Positions 47,362 through 56,263 of a DNA stretch of 64,000 bases are shown piece by piece. Both the position numbers and the translations under genes were made by a program. The notes below the pieces were generated by a model, which had not been told where the DNA came from, ran no database searches, and worked only from the letters and a program-made list of their open reading frames with translations. The stretch comes from Stenotrophomonas nitritireducens (GTDB taxonomy: Bacteria > Pseudomonadota > Gammaproteobacteria > Xanthomonadales > Xanthomonadaceae). Within the stretch, counting starts at the first letter, position 1. Every line of letters starts with the position of its first letter. The stretch is from positions 248,001 to 312,000 of the forward strand of contig NZ_LDJG01000003.1 in assembly GCF_001431425.1 (NCBI RefSeq). The letters are read 5' to 3'.

Positions 47362-47966
47362 TGTCCGACACGCCTCCCGCCCAGAATCCATCCCATCGCC
47401 TGCCGCCGGTCGCGCTCATCATCGGCGCGCTGTTCTTCCTCGGCCTGGTCGGGCTGATGCTCTATGGCGTCAGCCGTTCGGACCGGCCCGACCGCGACAG
47501 CCTGCCGTCGGCGCTGATTGGAAAACCGGCGCCGGCGTTCACCCTGCCGGTGCTGCACGACCCCACCGTCAAGGTCAAAAGCAGCGACCTGCTCGGCGCG
47601 CCCTATCTGCTCAACGTGTGGGGCAGCTGGTGCCCGACCTGCCGCGACGAACACCCCATCCTCACCCGTTTCGCCGAAACCAAGCGCGTGCGCGTGATCG
47701 GCTACAACTGGAAGGACGAGCGCGAGGACGCACTGCGCTGGCTGGAGCAGCTGGGCAATCCCTACATGGTGGTGATCGCCGACGAGGAAGGCCGCACCGC
47801 GCTGGACTGGGGCATCGCCGCCGCGCCGGAAACCTTCCTGGTCGACGGCAGCGGCATCGTGCGCTGGAAGTACAGCGGCGCCATCACCCAGGACGTGCTC
47901 GACCGGCAGCTGATCCCGGCACTGGAAAAGATCGAGGCCGCGTCCACCGGCAAGGCGCGCCGATGA
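47361..47966 (+). CDS. ccmG: Thiol:disulfide interchange protein CcmG/DsbE
   Basis: CcmG reduces the CXXCH cysteines of apocytochromes c before heme attachment. The 201-residue protein has an N-terminal membrane anchor (about residues 16-36) and a thioredoxin domain with active site WCPTC (90-94). The cis-proline segment is AAPETFLVDG. It sits in the expected ccmF-ccmG-ccmH order. Confidence 0.95.
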   Translation: MSDTPPAQNPSHRLPPVALIIGALFFLGLVGLMLYGVSRSDRPDRDSLPSALIGKPAPAFTLPVLHDPTVKVKSSDLLGAPYLLNVWGSWCPTCRDEHPILTRFAETKRVRVIGYNWKDEREDALRWLEQLGNPYMVVIADEEGRTALDWGIAAAPETFLVDGSGIVRWKYSGAITQDVLDRQLIPALEKIEAASTGKARR

Positions 47967-48415
47967 AGCGGCTGGCCGCCCTCCTGCTGGGGCTGTGCCT
48001 GCCATGGCTGGCGATGGCGCAGCCGATGGGCGACCCCGCCCCGCTGCAGTACCGCGACCGCGCCGAGGAGGCGCGCTTCCATGCGCTGGCCGCCGAACTG
48101 CGCTGCGTGCAGTGCCAGAACCAGTCGCTGGCCGACTCCAACGCGCAGATCGCCCACGACCTGCGCCGCGAAGTCCTCAACCTCATGCGCGAAGGCCGCA
48201 GCGATGCGCAGATCAAGCAGTTCCTGGTCGAACGCTACGGTGAGTTCGTGCTCTACCGCCCGCGCATGGAAGGCAGCACCCTGCTGCTGTGGCTGGGGCC
48301 GGGCGCCCTGCTGCTGGCCGGCGCGGCGCTTCTGTACGTGCACGTGAGCCGGCGGGGACGCGTCCTGCCCGCCCCCGCCGCCGAAGACGCCAACCAGGAC
48401 GAACGCGAATGGTGA
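47963..48415 (+). CDS. ccmH: Cytochrome c maturation protein CcmH
   Basis: CcmH is the thiol partner of apocytochrome c at the heme lyase. The 150-residue protein has a signal peptide, the motif LRCVQCQNQSLADSNA (C48 and C51) and a C-terminal membrane segment. Its N-terminal ATG overlaps ccmG. Its length shows the short, non-fused form, with CcmI as a separate gene. Confidence 0.95.
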   Translation: MKRLAALLLGLCLPWLAMAQPMGDPAPLQYRDRAEEARFHALAAELRCVQCQNQSLADSNAQIAHDLRREVLNLMREGRSDAQIKQFLVERYGEFVLYRPRMEGSTLLLWLGPGALLLAGAALLYVHVSRRGRVLPAPAAEDANQDEREW

Positions 48416-49434
48416 AGGCGGTATTCCTGTCGCTGGCCGCGCTGCTGGCCGCCACCGCCGGCGGCATCATGCTGTGGCCGCTGCTGCGCGCGGGCAAGCG
48501 CGCGATCTGGGGCACTCTGGTCGCGTCGATGGTCGTGGCCACCGTGGGCCTGTACCTGTGGCTGGGGACGCCGACGGCGCTGCAGCCGCGCGACGCCGAG
48601 GCGCCGCAAAGCCTGGAGCAGGCGGTCGAACAACTGCGCGCCGTGCTGGACGAGCATCCCGAGCGCGCCGAGGGCTGGGTCCTGCTGGCCCGCTCGCAGC
48701 TCGAGCTTGGGCGCATGGCCGATGCCGCCGGATCGTTCGAGCGCGCACTGCAGCTCGAGCCGGACCAGCCCGAACTGCTGGTCGAAGCGGCGCAGGCGCG
48801 CGCCCGTGCGCACCCGAAGATGCTGTTCGACGACACCGGCCTGCAATGGCTGCAGCACGCACGCCAGGTGGCGCCGGACAACCAGCGCGCCACTTGGCTG
48901 GTCGGCATCGTGCAGCGCCAGCGCGGCCAGGACGAAGCTGCCGTACGCACCTGGGAAGGCCTGCTGCCACGCCTGGAACCCAATGCCGCCACCGCGCTGC
49001 GCGAACAGATCGATGCCGCCCGCGCCGATGCCGGCCTGCCCCCTTCCACACCCGCCACGGCCACGCCTGCCGCTGCAGGCAGTGCGGACGGCCACGCCAT
49101 CACCGTCCGGGTCACGCTGGCGCCCGCGCTGCAGGCCCGCGTCGCCGCCGGCAAGGACACCCTGTTCGTCATCGCCCGCGCTCCCGGCGGCCCGCCGATG
49201 CCGGTCGCGGTCGAGCGGCACCCGGCGCAGGCTGGACCGCTCACGGTCACGCTCGACGACGCCGACAGCCCGATGCCGACGCAGAAACTCTCCGCGCTGG
49301 GCGAGGTGGAAGTGTTCGCGCGCCTCTCGGCCAGCGGCAACGCGATGCGCCAGGAGGGCGATGTCGAGTCGAGGCCGGTGAAGGTATCCCTGCCGACGAA
49401 GGGAACGCTGGAGATCGTCCTCGGCTCTCCGTAA
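48409..49434 (+). CDS. ccmI: Cytochrome c biogenesis TPR protein CcmI
   Basis: CcmI presents apocytochrome c C-termini to the heme lyase. The 341-residue protein has two N-terminal membrane segments and then TPR units (VEQLRAVLDEHPERAEGWVLLARSQLELG, seen in pieces). A beta-rich C-terminal domain (TVRVTLAPALQARVAAGKDTLFVIARA in part) matches CcmI/CycH. It overlaps ccmH by seven bases. Confidence 0.9.
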   Translation: MVKAVFLSLAALLAATAGGIMLWPLLRAGKRAIWGTLVASMVVATVGLYLWLGTPTALQPRDAEAPQSLEQAVEQLRAVLDEHPERAEGWVLLARSQLELGRMADAAGSFERALQLEPDQPELLVEAAQARARAHPKMLFDDTGLQWLQHARQVAPDNQRATWLVGIVQRQRGQDEAAVRTWEGLLPRLEPNAATALREQIDAARADAGLPPSTPATATPAAAGSADGHAITVRVTLAPALQARVAAGKDTLFVIARAPGGPPMPVAVERHPAQAGPLTVTLDDADSPMPTQKLSALGEVEVFARLSASGNAMRQEGDVESRPVKVSLPTKGTLEIVLGSP

Positions 49435-49911
49435 GCAGGTGTCGAGGGGGCCAGCCCCACGCATTTCGACAGGCCCATGCGTGCCCGCCTTGAGGCAGGC
49501 CTACCGGCGGGGCGCGGCAAAGACCGGCGCCGTTTCCTTCGCCCGCGCCAGGCGTGCGACTCGTGGAGACCCTCAGTGATCGAAGTGGCAGCCCGCAGCG
49601 CCGTCGTGCTGACCGGCATCTACCTGGTCGTCCTTGGCACCATGGCGTTGCTCGTACCTTCGCGCGCGGCCACCTTCCTGCTCGGCTTCGCCGGTTCGCC
49701 AGCCGCTCCGTTCCACGGGCGATCCGCCATCTCACGCTCATCGGCGTGGCATCGCTCGCTCCTGGGGGCACCATCCTGGGGGCGGTGAGGCTGACGCACG
49801 CCTGTCCCTGCCGAGGAGGCATGCGCCGCCCCTGGACCGGCGGCATGAGGTGATGCCTCCACGACATGAGGCGGCGAGCACAGCGCCGCATGGCGCCGGT
49901 AGAATCGGCCG
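49435..49911. other. 477-base gap holding a gene remnant
   Basis: Between ccmI and metX I see no intact gene. The middle holds a broken frame described separately (49576-49800). A GGGGCCAGCCCC hairpin at 49447-49458 may help end ccm transcripts. Confidence 0.5.
49576..49800 (+). pseudogene. Remnant of a small membrane protein gene
   Basis: From a GTG at 49576 a frame encodes VIEVAARSAVVLTGIYLVVLGT and MALLVPSRAATFLLGFAGSP. This looks like the first membrane hairpin of a short integral membrane protein. After FAGSP the frame becomes unlike protein (Ser/Arg-rich), while a neighbouring frame gives IRHLTLIGVASLAPGGTILGAV, as if a base had been gained or lost. The rest is missing. Family not assigned. 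Confidence 0.45.
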
Positions 49912-51033
49912 ATGACCGAGTTCATCCCCGAAGCCAGCCGCTTCCACGCGCTCGCCTCGCCCTTCCCGATGAAGCGCGGCGGCCAGCTGCAGGGCGCGCG
50001 CATCGCCTACGAGACCTGGGGCAAGCTGGCCGCCGATGCCGGCAACGCCATCCTCATCGTCACCGGCCTCTCGCCCGACGCCCACGCCGCCAGCCACCCG
50101 GGCAACACCGCTCCCGGCTGGTGGGAGCCGATGCTCGGCCCCGGCAAGCCGATCGACACCGACCGCTGGTTCGTGGTCTGCGTCAATTCGCTGGGCAGCT
50201 GCAAGGGCTCGACCGGCCCTGCTTCCCTCGACCCGGCCACCGGCAAGCCCTACCGGCTGTCGTTCCCCGAACTGTCGGTGGAGGACATCGCCAACGCCGC
50301 GGCCGAGGTGGTGCGTGCGCTCGGCATCGGGCAACTGGCTTGCCTGATCGGCAACTCGATGGGCGGCATGACCGCGCTGGCGCTGCTGCTCCAGCACCCC
50401 GGCATCGCGCGCACCCACATCAACATTTCCGGCAGTGCGCAGGCCCTGCCGTTCTCCATCGCCATCCGTTCGCTGCAACGCGAGGCCATCCGCCTGGACC
50501 CGGCATGGAACGGCGGCGATTACGACGAGGCCCACTACCCCGAGTCGGGCATGCGCATGGCGCGCAAGCTGGGTGTCATCACCTATCGCTCGGCACTGGA
50601 ATGGGACGGCCGTTTCGGCCGCGTAAGGCTGGATTCGGAACAGGGCGACGACGACCCGTTCGGCCTCGAATTCCAGGTCGAAAGCTATCTGGAAGGCCAT
50701 GCGCGCCGCTTCGTGCGCCGCTTCGATCCCAACTGCTATCTGTACCTGGGCCGCGCGATGGACTGGTTCGACCTGGCCGAATACGGCCAGGGCGATGTGA
50801 TGGCCGGCCTGGCGAAGATCCGCGTGCAGCGGGCGCTGGCCATCGGCGCCAACACCGACATCCTGTTCCCGGTCGAACAACAGCAGCAGGTCGCCGACGG
50901 CCTGCGTGCCGGCGGCGCCGACACGCAGTTCATCGGCATGGATTCGCCGCAGGGCCACGATGCCTTCCTGGTCGATTACGACCGCTACGGCCCGGCGGTA
51001 CGCGGCTTCCTCGACACGCTGCCCGGCCGTTGA
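49912..51033 (+). CDS. metX: MetX-family acyltransferase (homoserine or serine O-acyltransferase)
   Basis: The 373-residue alpha/beta hydrolase has the nucleophile S149 in IGNSMGGM. The Asp and His of the triad lie in ANTDILFP and QGHDAF. LGSCKGSTGPASLDPATGKPY is the family acyl-donor region. MetX enzymes acylate homoserine for methionine synthesis. In xanthomonads some members were reported to succinylate serine for cysteine synthesis instead, and sequence alone does not settle which applies here. No partner sulfhydrylase gene is adjacent. Confidence 0.9.
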   Translation: MTEFIPEASRFHALASPFPMKRGGQLQGARIAYETWGKLAADAGNAILIVTGLSPDAHAASHPGNTAPGWWEPMLGPGKPIDTDRWFVVCVNSLGSCKGSTGPASLDPATGKPYRLSFPELSVEDIANAAAEVVRALGIGQLACLIGNSMGGMTALALLLQHPGIARTHINISGSAQALPFSIAIRSLQREAIRLDPAWNGGDYDEAHYPESGMRMARKLGVITYRSALEWDGRFGRVRLDSEQGDDDPFGLEFQVESYLEGHARRFVRRFDPNCYLYLGRAMDWFDLAEYGQGDVMAGLAKIRVQRALAIGANTDILFPVEQQQQVADGLRAGGADTQFIGMDSPQGHDAFLVDYDRYGPAVRGFLDTLPGR

Positions 51034-51141
51034 CCGACAGCATGGTGGTGCAGGTGCCTACGCTCACTTCCCTCCACGCCTGATCCAACGGCGTTTGCCG
51101 TGCACGCATGCTGTCCCTGCACCCATTCATGCGGGGGAATC

Positions 51142-51981
51142 ATGCGACGCCTGACGACACTGCTGCTGTACCTGTTGCTGTTGCCGCTGGCCGCCACGGC
51201 GGCCGCGCCTCCGTTGATGCTGGCCGGCCAATGGCGCGACGGACCGGACGTGTCCCGCTACTGGGTAAGCGAGAAGCTCGACGGCGTGCGCGCGCGTTGG
51301 GACGGACAGGCGTTGTGGACGCGTGGCGGCCATCGCATCGAGCCCCCGCCCGGATTCACCCGTAACTGGCCCGCGCAGCCGCTGGATGGCGAGCTGTGGG
51401 GCGGCCGCGGCCGCTTCGAACACGCCAGCTCCATCGTGCGCATGAATCCGCCCGACGAAGCCGGCTGGCGAGGCATGCGCCTGATGGTCTTCGACCTGCC
51501 CGGGCACGCGGGCACCTTCGACCAGCGCCTGGCGGCCCTGCGCGTACTGCTCGCACGCGCCGCTGCTCCCAGCCTCGAGCTCATCCCGCAACGGCGCATC
51601 GCCGATACCGCGGCGCTGCATCGCCACCTGACGGCCACGGTTGTGGCCGGCGGCGAAGGACTGATGCTGCACCACCAGGACAATTACTACGCTGCGGGCC
51701 GCAGCGACGGCCTGCTCAAGCTCAAGCCCTGGGACGACGCCGAGGCGCGGGTGATCGCGCATCTGCTGGGCAAGGGCAAATATGCGGGCCTGCTCGGTGC
51801 GCTGCTGGTGGAGCGTGCCGACGGCGCACGTTTCCGTATCGGCAGTGGCTTCAAGGACGCCCAACGCATGGCGCCGCCGCCGGTCGGCAGCCTGGTCACC
51901 TACCGCTACAACGGATTGACCACGAACGGCCTGCCGCGGTTCGCGCGCTTCCTGCGCGTACGCGATGACGACAGCCCGTGA
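51142..51981 (+). CDS. Periplasmic ATP-dependent DNA ligase, Lig E type
   Basis: The 279-residue protein has a signal peptide cleaved near TAA^APP (about residue 21). The nucleotidyltransferase lysine is K45 in SEKLDGVRARWDG. Later ligase motifs are DGELWGG, RLMVFDLPG, GGEGLMLHH and LLKLKPWDDAEA, followed by a C-terminal OB fold. Lig E enzymes are small, secreted, ATP-dependent ligases, thought to act on extracellular or incoming DNA. The start at 51142 has a GGGGG site and yields the signal peptide. Confidence 0.88.
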   Translation: MRRLTTLLLYLLLLPLAATAAAPPLMLAGQWRDGPDVSRYWVSEKLDGVRARWDGQALWTRGGHRIEPPPGFTRNWPAQPLDGELWGGRGRFEHASSIVRMNPPDEAGWRGMRLMVFDLPGHAGTFDQRLAALRVLLARAAAPSLELIPQRRIADTAALHRHLTATVVAGGEGLMLHHQDNYYAAGRSDGLLKLKPWDDAEARVIAHLLGKGKYAGLLGALLVERADGARFRIGSGFKDAQRMAPPPVGSLVTYRYNGLTTNGLPRFARFLRVRDDDSP

Positions 51982-52072
51982 TCCGGATGCGCTCTACTGG
52001 CAGAAGCAACCCGACGCTCCCGGGTCCGCATCGGTGGCTATAGTGCCCAGGACGCCTGCGTGGAACCCTGCC

Positions 52073-52489
52073 ATGAAGACACGCCCTCATCGCATTGCTG
52101 CCGGCACGTGGCTGCTCCTGGCATGTTCCGGCGCGATGGCCGCTCCCCATGATTCGCCGGAGGCGCTTCGACAGGGTCTGCTGGAGGCCAATTCGCGAAA
52201 CGACGTGGCCGCGGCGCAGCAGTTGTTGTGCGAGGACGAAGCCGAACCGGAGGTGCTTGCGGTGTTCCGATGGCTGTTCGCCCGTGACGCCGGCATCAGG
52301 ATCATGTCCGCCATCTTCGAGAACACGCCCGCTGCGCTACCCGGCGAGGAGTTCGCGGCCGCACCGGAGGGCCTGCTTCGCCTGTACTTCGACAGGTACG
52401 ACAGGAACGGCGAACCCAATCCGGAGAAATCGACCGCCTATCCCTACGGAAAGGTCGACGGCACCTACTGTTTTCTTGTCCCGCTGTGA
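52073..52489 (+). CDS. Small secreted protein of unknown function
   Basis: The 138-residue protein has a signal peptide ending in CSGAMA (about residue 24). The mature part is acidic and mostly helical (LRQGLLEANSRNDVAAAQQLLCEDEAEPEVLAVFRWLF in part), then YFDRYDRNGEPNPEKSTAYPYG. Two cysteines could form a disulfide. No family is recognised. A TATAGT -10-like box lies about 30 bases upstream of the ATG, so it may be transcribed separately from the ligase gene. Confidence 0.6.
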   Translation: MKTRPHRIAAGTWLLLACSGAMAAPHDSPEALRQGLLEANSRNDVAAAQQLLCEDEAEPEVLAVFRWLFARDAGIRIMSAIFENTPAALPGEEFAAAPEGLLRLYFDRYDRNGEPNPEKSTAYPYGKVDGTYCFLVPL

Positions 52490-52663
52490 GGCCCCGCGGC
52501 ATCAAGACCCGATATGTCCGGCCTCTGGAGGACACAGGCTTCAGGCGTCAGCTGCTGCCGCAATATGAAGGCAGGTAGACTGGTCCCAGCGGACCGCGCG
52601 GCCCCTGGGCAGCCAGCGGACCGGCAGGCAGCGCCCCGACAGCCTCCAGGTGCGGGGCTTCGA

Positions 52664-54370
52664 TCACGATGGCTCTATGACCTGGCTCCGCACTTCGCCG
52701 GTTTCAGGCATCAAGCGCCCGCTCTGCAGCCTGTACTGGCGATGCACCACTCCTTCGGGCAGGTGGCCGTGGGTGATCATCAGCAGGCTGCGCGGACCCA
52801 GAGCCTGCGCCAGATCGACGAGCAGCGCGTCGGCGGTATCCACGTCCAGGCCTTCGGTCGGCTCGTCCAGCACCATCAACGGTGCATCGCGCAGCAGGGC
52901 GCGCGCCATTGCCAGGCGGCGCGCCTGCCCCGCGGACATCGTGGCGCCGTTCTCGCCGACCCACGCCGACAACCCGCCCTGGTGGCGCGCCCACTCCCCC
53001 AGCCGTACCTGTTCCAGTACCGCCCACAGTCGCGCCTCGTCGGCCTGCGGGTCGCCCAGGCGCAGATTGTCGGCGATGCTGCCCGCGAATACCGGCGCGC
53101 CCTGCGGCAACCAGGCGACACGCCGATGCCAGTCGTCCTGCGCGACCTCGCGCAGGTCCACGCCACCCCAGCGCACGCTGCCCTGCTGCGGATCCCACAA
53201 CCGCAGCAGCAGGGCCGACAGGGTGGTCTTGCCGCAACCGCTGTCGCCGCGGATCGCGATGCGCTCGCCAGGCCGCAGCTGCAGATCGATGCCATCGAGC
53301 AACCGCCGGGTTTCGCCGGGCCAGGCGAACACCACCTGCTCGAACGAAAGCGTGGCCGGCGGTTCCGGCAAGGAATGCGGAGACGCGGGATCGACCACCG
53401 ACGGTGGCTGTTCGACGATGGCCCGCAGCCGCGCCGCGGATATGCGCGCCGACTGCAGCGCCTGCCAGGCCAGGCCGCAGCCGGCGGCGACTTCCAGCAA
53501 TGCCACGGTCAGGAATACCAGCGTGGCGGCCAGCGGCGCCTCGATCCTGCCGTCCTGGAAGGCGGAAAGCGCCAGCCACAGCATCGCCAGCAGGCCCAGC
53601 CCGGCGCAGGCCGAATGCAGTACGTTGCCTGCGATCAGGCGACCGCGGCGGCGATGGTCGTCGCCCGCGAGCTGGCGCGCCGCACCCTCGACACGCGCGC
53701 GCCAGTCGTCGAGCGCGCCCAGCGCGGCAAGGTCCGCGGCGCCTTCCAGCCCTTCATAGGCCAGCGCGCGCAGCCGCGTGCGATGCAGCGCGCGCGCGGC
53801 TTCGCCGGCATCGCCATGGCGCACGGCCAGCACCGGCACGCCGATGCCGACCAGCAGCGAGAGCAGGAGCAGCAGCGCCGCCGCTGGCCAATGGATGCAG
53901 GCGGCAACCGCGATCGTCGCCAGCGCGCTCCCGGCCAGCGCCAGCAGCGGCCCCACCGCACGCACCAGCAGGCCGTCGACCTCGCCGATGTCGGACATCA
54001 GCCGCGCCAGCAGCTCGCCGGTGCGCGTGCCGCCCAGACGCGCCGGCGCCAGCGGCAGTGCGCGCCGGAAGAACCAGACCCGCAGGTCGCGGGCGATGCG
54101 CAGGGTCGCGTCGTGGCCGACCAGCTTCTCGAAGTAGCGCGAAGCGATGCGCACCAGGGTCAGTGCGCGGATTCCGGCCGAGGGCGAGAAGAAATTGAAC
54201 GTGGCCCCCGCACCCAGCGCGCCGGCCAGCGCGGCGGCAGTCAGGAAGCCGCCGGACAGGCCCAGCAGGCCGATACCCGCCAGCATCGTCACCAGCAGCA
54301 GCACCACTGCCAGCAGCAGGCGCCAGCGGTGCCGTGCGAACACCACGCGCAGGGAATCGTCGCCGCTCAT
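52664..54370 (-). CDS. cydC: Thiol exporter subunit CydC
   Basis: CydDC exports glutathione and cysteine to the periplasm and is needed to assemble bd oxidase and c-type cytochromes. The 568-residue ABC half-transporter has six membrane segments. The ATPase domain has Walker A GDSGCGKTT, signature MSAGQARRLAMARAL and Walker B LMVLDEPTEGLD. The ATG overlaps the cydD stop. It sits divergent from cydABX, the oxidase it helps assemble. Confidence 0.94.
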   Translation of the reverse strand: MSGDDSLRVVFARHRWRLLLAVVLLLVTMLAGIGLLGLSGGFLTAAALAGALGAGATFNFFSPSAGIRALTLVRIASRYFEKLVGHDATLRIARDLRVWFFRRALPLAPARLGGTRTGELLARLMSDIGEVDGLLVRAVGPLLALAGSALATIAVAACIHWPAAALLLLLSLLVGIGVPVLAVRHGDAGEAARALHRTRLRALAYEGLEGAADLAALGALDDWRARVEGAARQLAGDDHRRRGRLIAGNVLHSACAGLGLLAMLWLALSAFQDGRIEAPLAATLVFLTVALLEVAAGCGLAWQALQSARISAARLRAIVEQPPSVVDPASPHSLPEPPATLSFEQVVFAWPGETRRLLDGIDLQLRPGERIAIRGDSGCGKTTLSALLLRLWDPQQGSVRWGGVDLREVAQDDWHRRVAWLPQGAPVFAGSIADNLRLGDPQADEARLWAVLEQVRLGEWARHQGGLSAWVGENGATMSAGQARRLAMARALLRDAPLMVLDEPTEGLDVDTADALLVDLAQALGPRSLLMITHGHLPEGVVHRQYRLQSGRLMPETGEVRSQVIEPS

Positions 54371-56076
54371 GCGCGTCCCCCGTCCTGCAGTCGCACCACG
54401 CGATCGGCCCATTGCATCGCCGCCGCGCTGTGCGTGGCCATCAGCACCGCGCGGCCACGGGTGAAACAGGCCAGCGACCGCAGCAGGTCTGCTTCGGTCT
54501 GCGGATCGAGGAAGGCGGTGGGTTCGTCCAGCAGCAACAGGTCCGGATCGCGCAGCAGCAGCCGTGCCAGACCGATGCGCCGCGCCTCGCCGCCGGACAG
54601 GCCGAAACCACGCTCGCCGATCACCGTCTCCAGCCCCTGCGGCAACTGTCCGGCGAAACGCATCACCTGCGCGGCCTCGGCCACCGCCCGCAACCGCGCG
54701 TCGCTGGCGCCGGGATCGGCCAGGCGCAGGTTGTCGGCGATGGAGCCATGGAAGAGATACGGACGCTGCCCGGCGTAGCCGACACGCATGCCCTCGCGCG
54801 ACACGATGCGCCCACCGCGCGGCGGCAACCAGCCGGCCAGCGCTTCCAGCAGGGTGCTCTTGCCGCTGCCGCTGGAGCCGACCAGGGCCACGCGCTGCCC
54901 GGCCTCGATGTCCAGCGAAAAATCCGTCAACACGTCGTGGCTGGCGCCCATCGGGCGCAACACCAGCGAGGTGGCGACCAGCAGCGGCGCACGCGCCTGC
55001 GCCGGTTCCGGCGCGCACAGCGGAACCGCCGGGGTCGCCGCCTCCTCCGCGTGGCCGCCCTCCAGCAGGCGCTCGACCTCGCTGGCCGCGGCCAGCGCGT
55101 TGGCGCGGTCGTGGTAGTGCGCGGCCAGCCGCCGCAGCGGCGCATAGAACTCCGGCGCCAGCAGCAGGCAGAACACGCCGGTGCCCAGCGTTGGAACCAT
55201 GGCGTGCAGCGACAGCATCCCGAGGTAGCTCAAGCCCAGGTACAGCGCCACCATCGCCACGCTCACCGAGGCGAAGAACTCGAGCACCGTGGAAGACAGG
55301 AAGGCGATGCGCAGCACCTTCATCGTGCGCATGCGCACGCCTTCGGCGGCGGCCGCGATACCGGCCAGTTCGTCCTCGCCGCGGCCATACAGGCGCAGCA
55401 GTCCCAGGCCCTTGATGCGGTCGGCGAAATGCCCGCCCATGCGCGCCAGTTCCCGCAACTGCTCGCGGCCGGCGGCTTCTGCGCCCCATCCCACCAGCAT
55501 CATGAACACGGGCACCAGCGGGCCGGTACCCAGCAGGATCAGGGCCACGGTCCAGTCGACCCAGGCCACCACCGCGACGATCAGCAGCGGCACCACCATC
55601 ACCTCGACGCGGACCGGCTGGAAACCGGCGTAATAGCCCTCGATGGCGTCGCCATGGGCGAGCAGCAGTTCGCCCAGTTCGCCGCTGCGCTGGCGGCGCA
55701 GCCACAGCGGCCCCTTGCCGAGCAGGCGCCGGTAGACCTGCTCGCGCAGCGCCAGCCGCGCGGCATCGGCCACCTCGCCGGCCGCCTTCTGCGACAGCCC
55801 GCCCAGCGCGCTGCGCAGCAGCAGGACCAGGGCCAGCGCGCCGAACACCGGGCCCAGCTGCGCCACCGGGCGGTGCTCGACAAGCACGCCCTGGATCAGC
55901 CAGGCGATCGCGCCGGCCTGCACCACCAGCAGCGCGCCGGACAGGCATACCGCCAATGCCGCGCTCCGCTGCTGTCCGCGTGCGGCGCCGGCGAGCGCGG
56001 ACAGCCATTGCTGGTGCCGGCGGCGCAGCTGGCGCGCGGCGTCGGCCGGATGGGAAACCTCACTCAAGACGGGCAA
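54367..56076 (-). CDS. cydD: Thiol exporter subunit CydD
   Basis: CydD is the partner half-transporter of CydC, about 569 residues. Membrane segments are followed by an ATPase domain with Walker A GSSGSGKST, signature LSGGEARRIGLARLL and Walker B LLLLDEPTAFLD. The start is a TTG; the one at 56076 has almost no spacing to its ribosome site, and a second TTG at 56067 lies nine bases after GCAGG and may be the true start. Confidence 0.93.
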   Translation of the reverse strand: MPVLSEVSHPADAARQLRRRHQQWLSALAGAARGQQRSAALAVCLSGALLVVQAGAIAWLIQGVLVEHRPVAQLGPVFGALALVLLLRSALGGLSQKAAGEVADAARLALREQVYRRLLGKGPLWLRRQRSGELGELLLAHGDAIEGYYAGFQPVRVEVMVVPLLIVAVVAWVDWTVALILLGTGPLVPVFMMLVGWGAEAAGREQLRELARMGGHFADRIKGLGLLRLYGRGEDELAGIAAAAEGVRMRTMKVLRIAFLSSTVLEFFASVSVAMVALYLGLSYLGMLSLHAMVPTLGTGVFCLLLAPEFYAPLRRLAAHYHDRANALAAASEVERLLEGGHAEEAATPAVPLCAPEPAQARAPLLVATSLVLRPMGASHDVLTDFSLDIEAGQRVALVGSSGSGKSTLLEALAGWLPPRGGRIVSREGMRVGYAGQRPYLFHGSIADNLRLADPGASDARLRAVAEAAQVMRFAGQLPQGLETVIGERGFGLSGGEARRIGLARLLLRDPDLLLLDEPTAFLDPQTEADLLRSLACFTRGRAVLMATHSAAAMQWADRVVRLQDGGRA

Positions 56077-56160
56077 CCTGCAGGGAAGGATCGATTCATC
56101 GGCGCACGCATGATCGCATCCGCGCGCGCCGCACGTTCACCGCTGCGACGCGATGTCGCA

Positions 56161-56174
56161 TTGATCCAGGTCAA
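56161..56174. promoter_or_regulatory. FNR/Anr-like box between cydDC and cydABX
   Basis: TTGATCCAGGTCAA matches the FNR/Anr palindrome TTGAT-N4-ATCAA at nine of ten positions. It lies in the 187-base divergent region, 90 bases ahead of cydA. Anr/FNR proteins activate bd oxidase genes at low oxygen in related bacteria, so it may serve both directions. Confidence 0.65.
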
Positions 56175-56263
56175 GGGCAGGATCACCATTGGATACCGAA
56201 AATTCACAGACCTTCCCCCCGTACCGCCCGCATGATGCATAAAACCCGAAAGGTGACCAGGCC

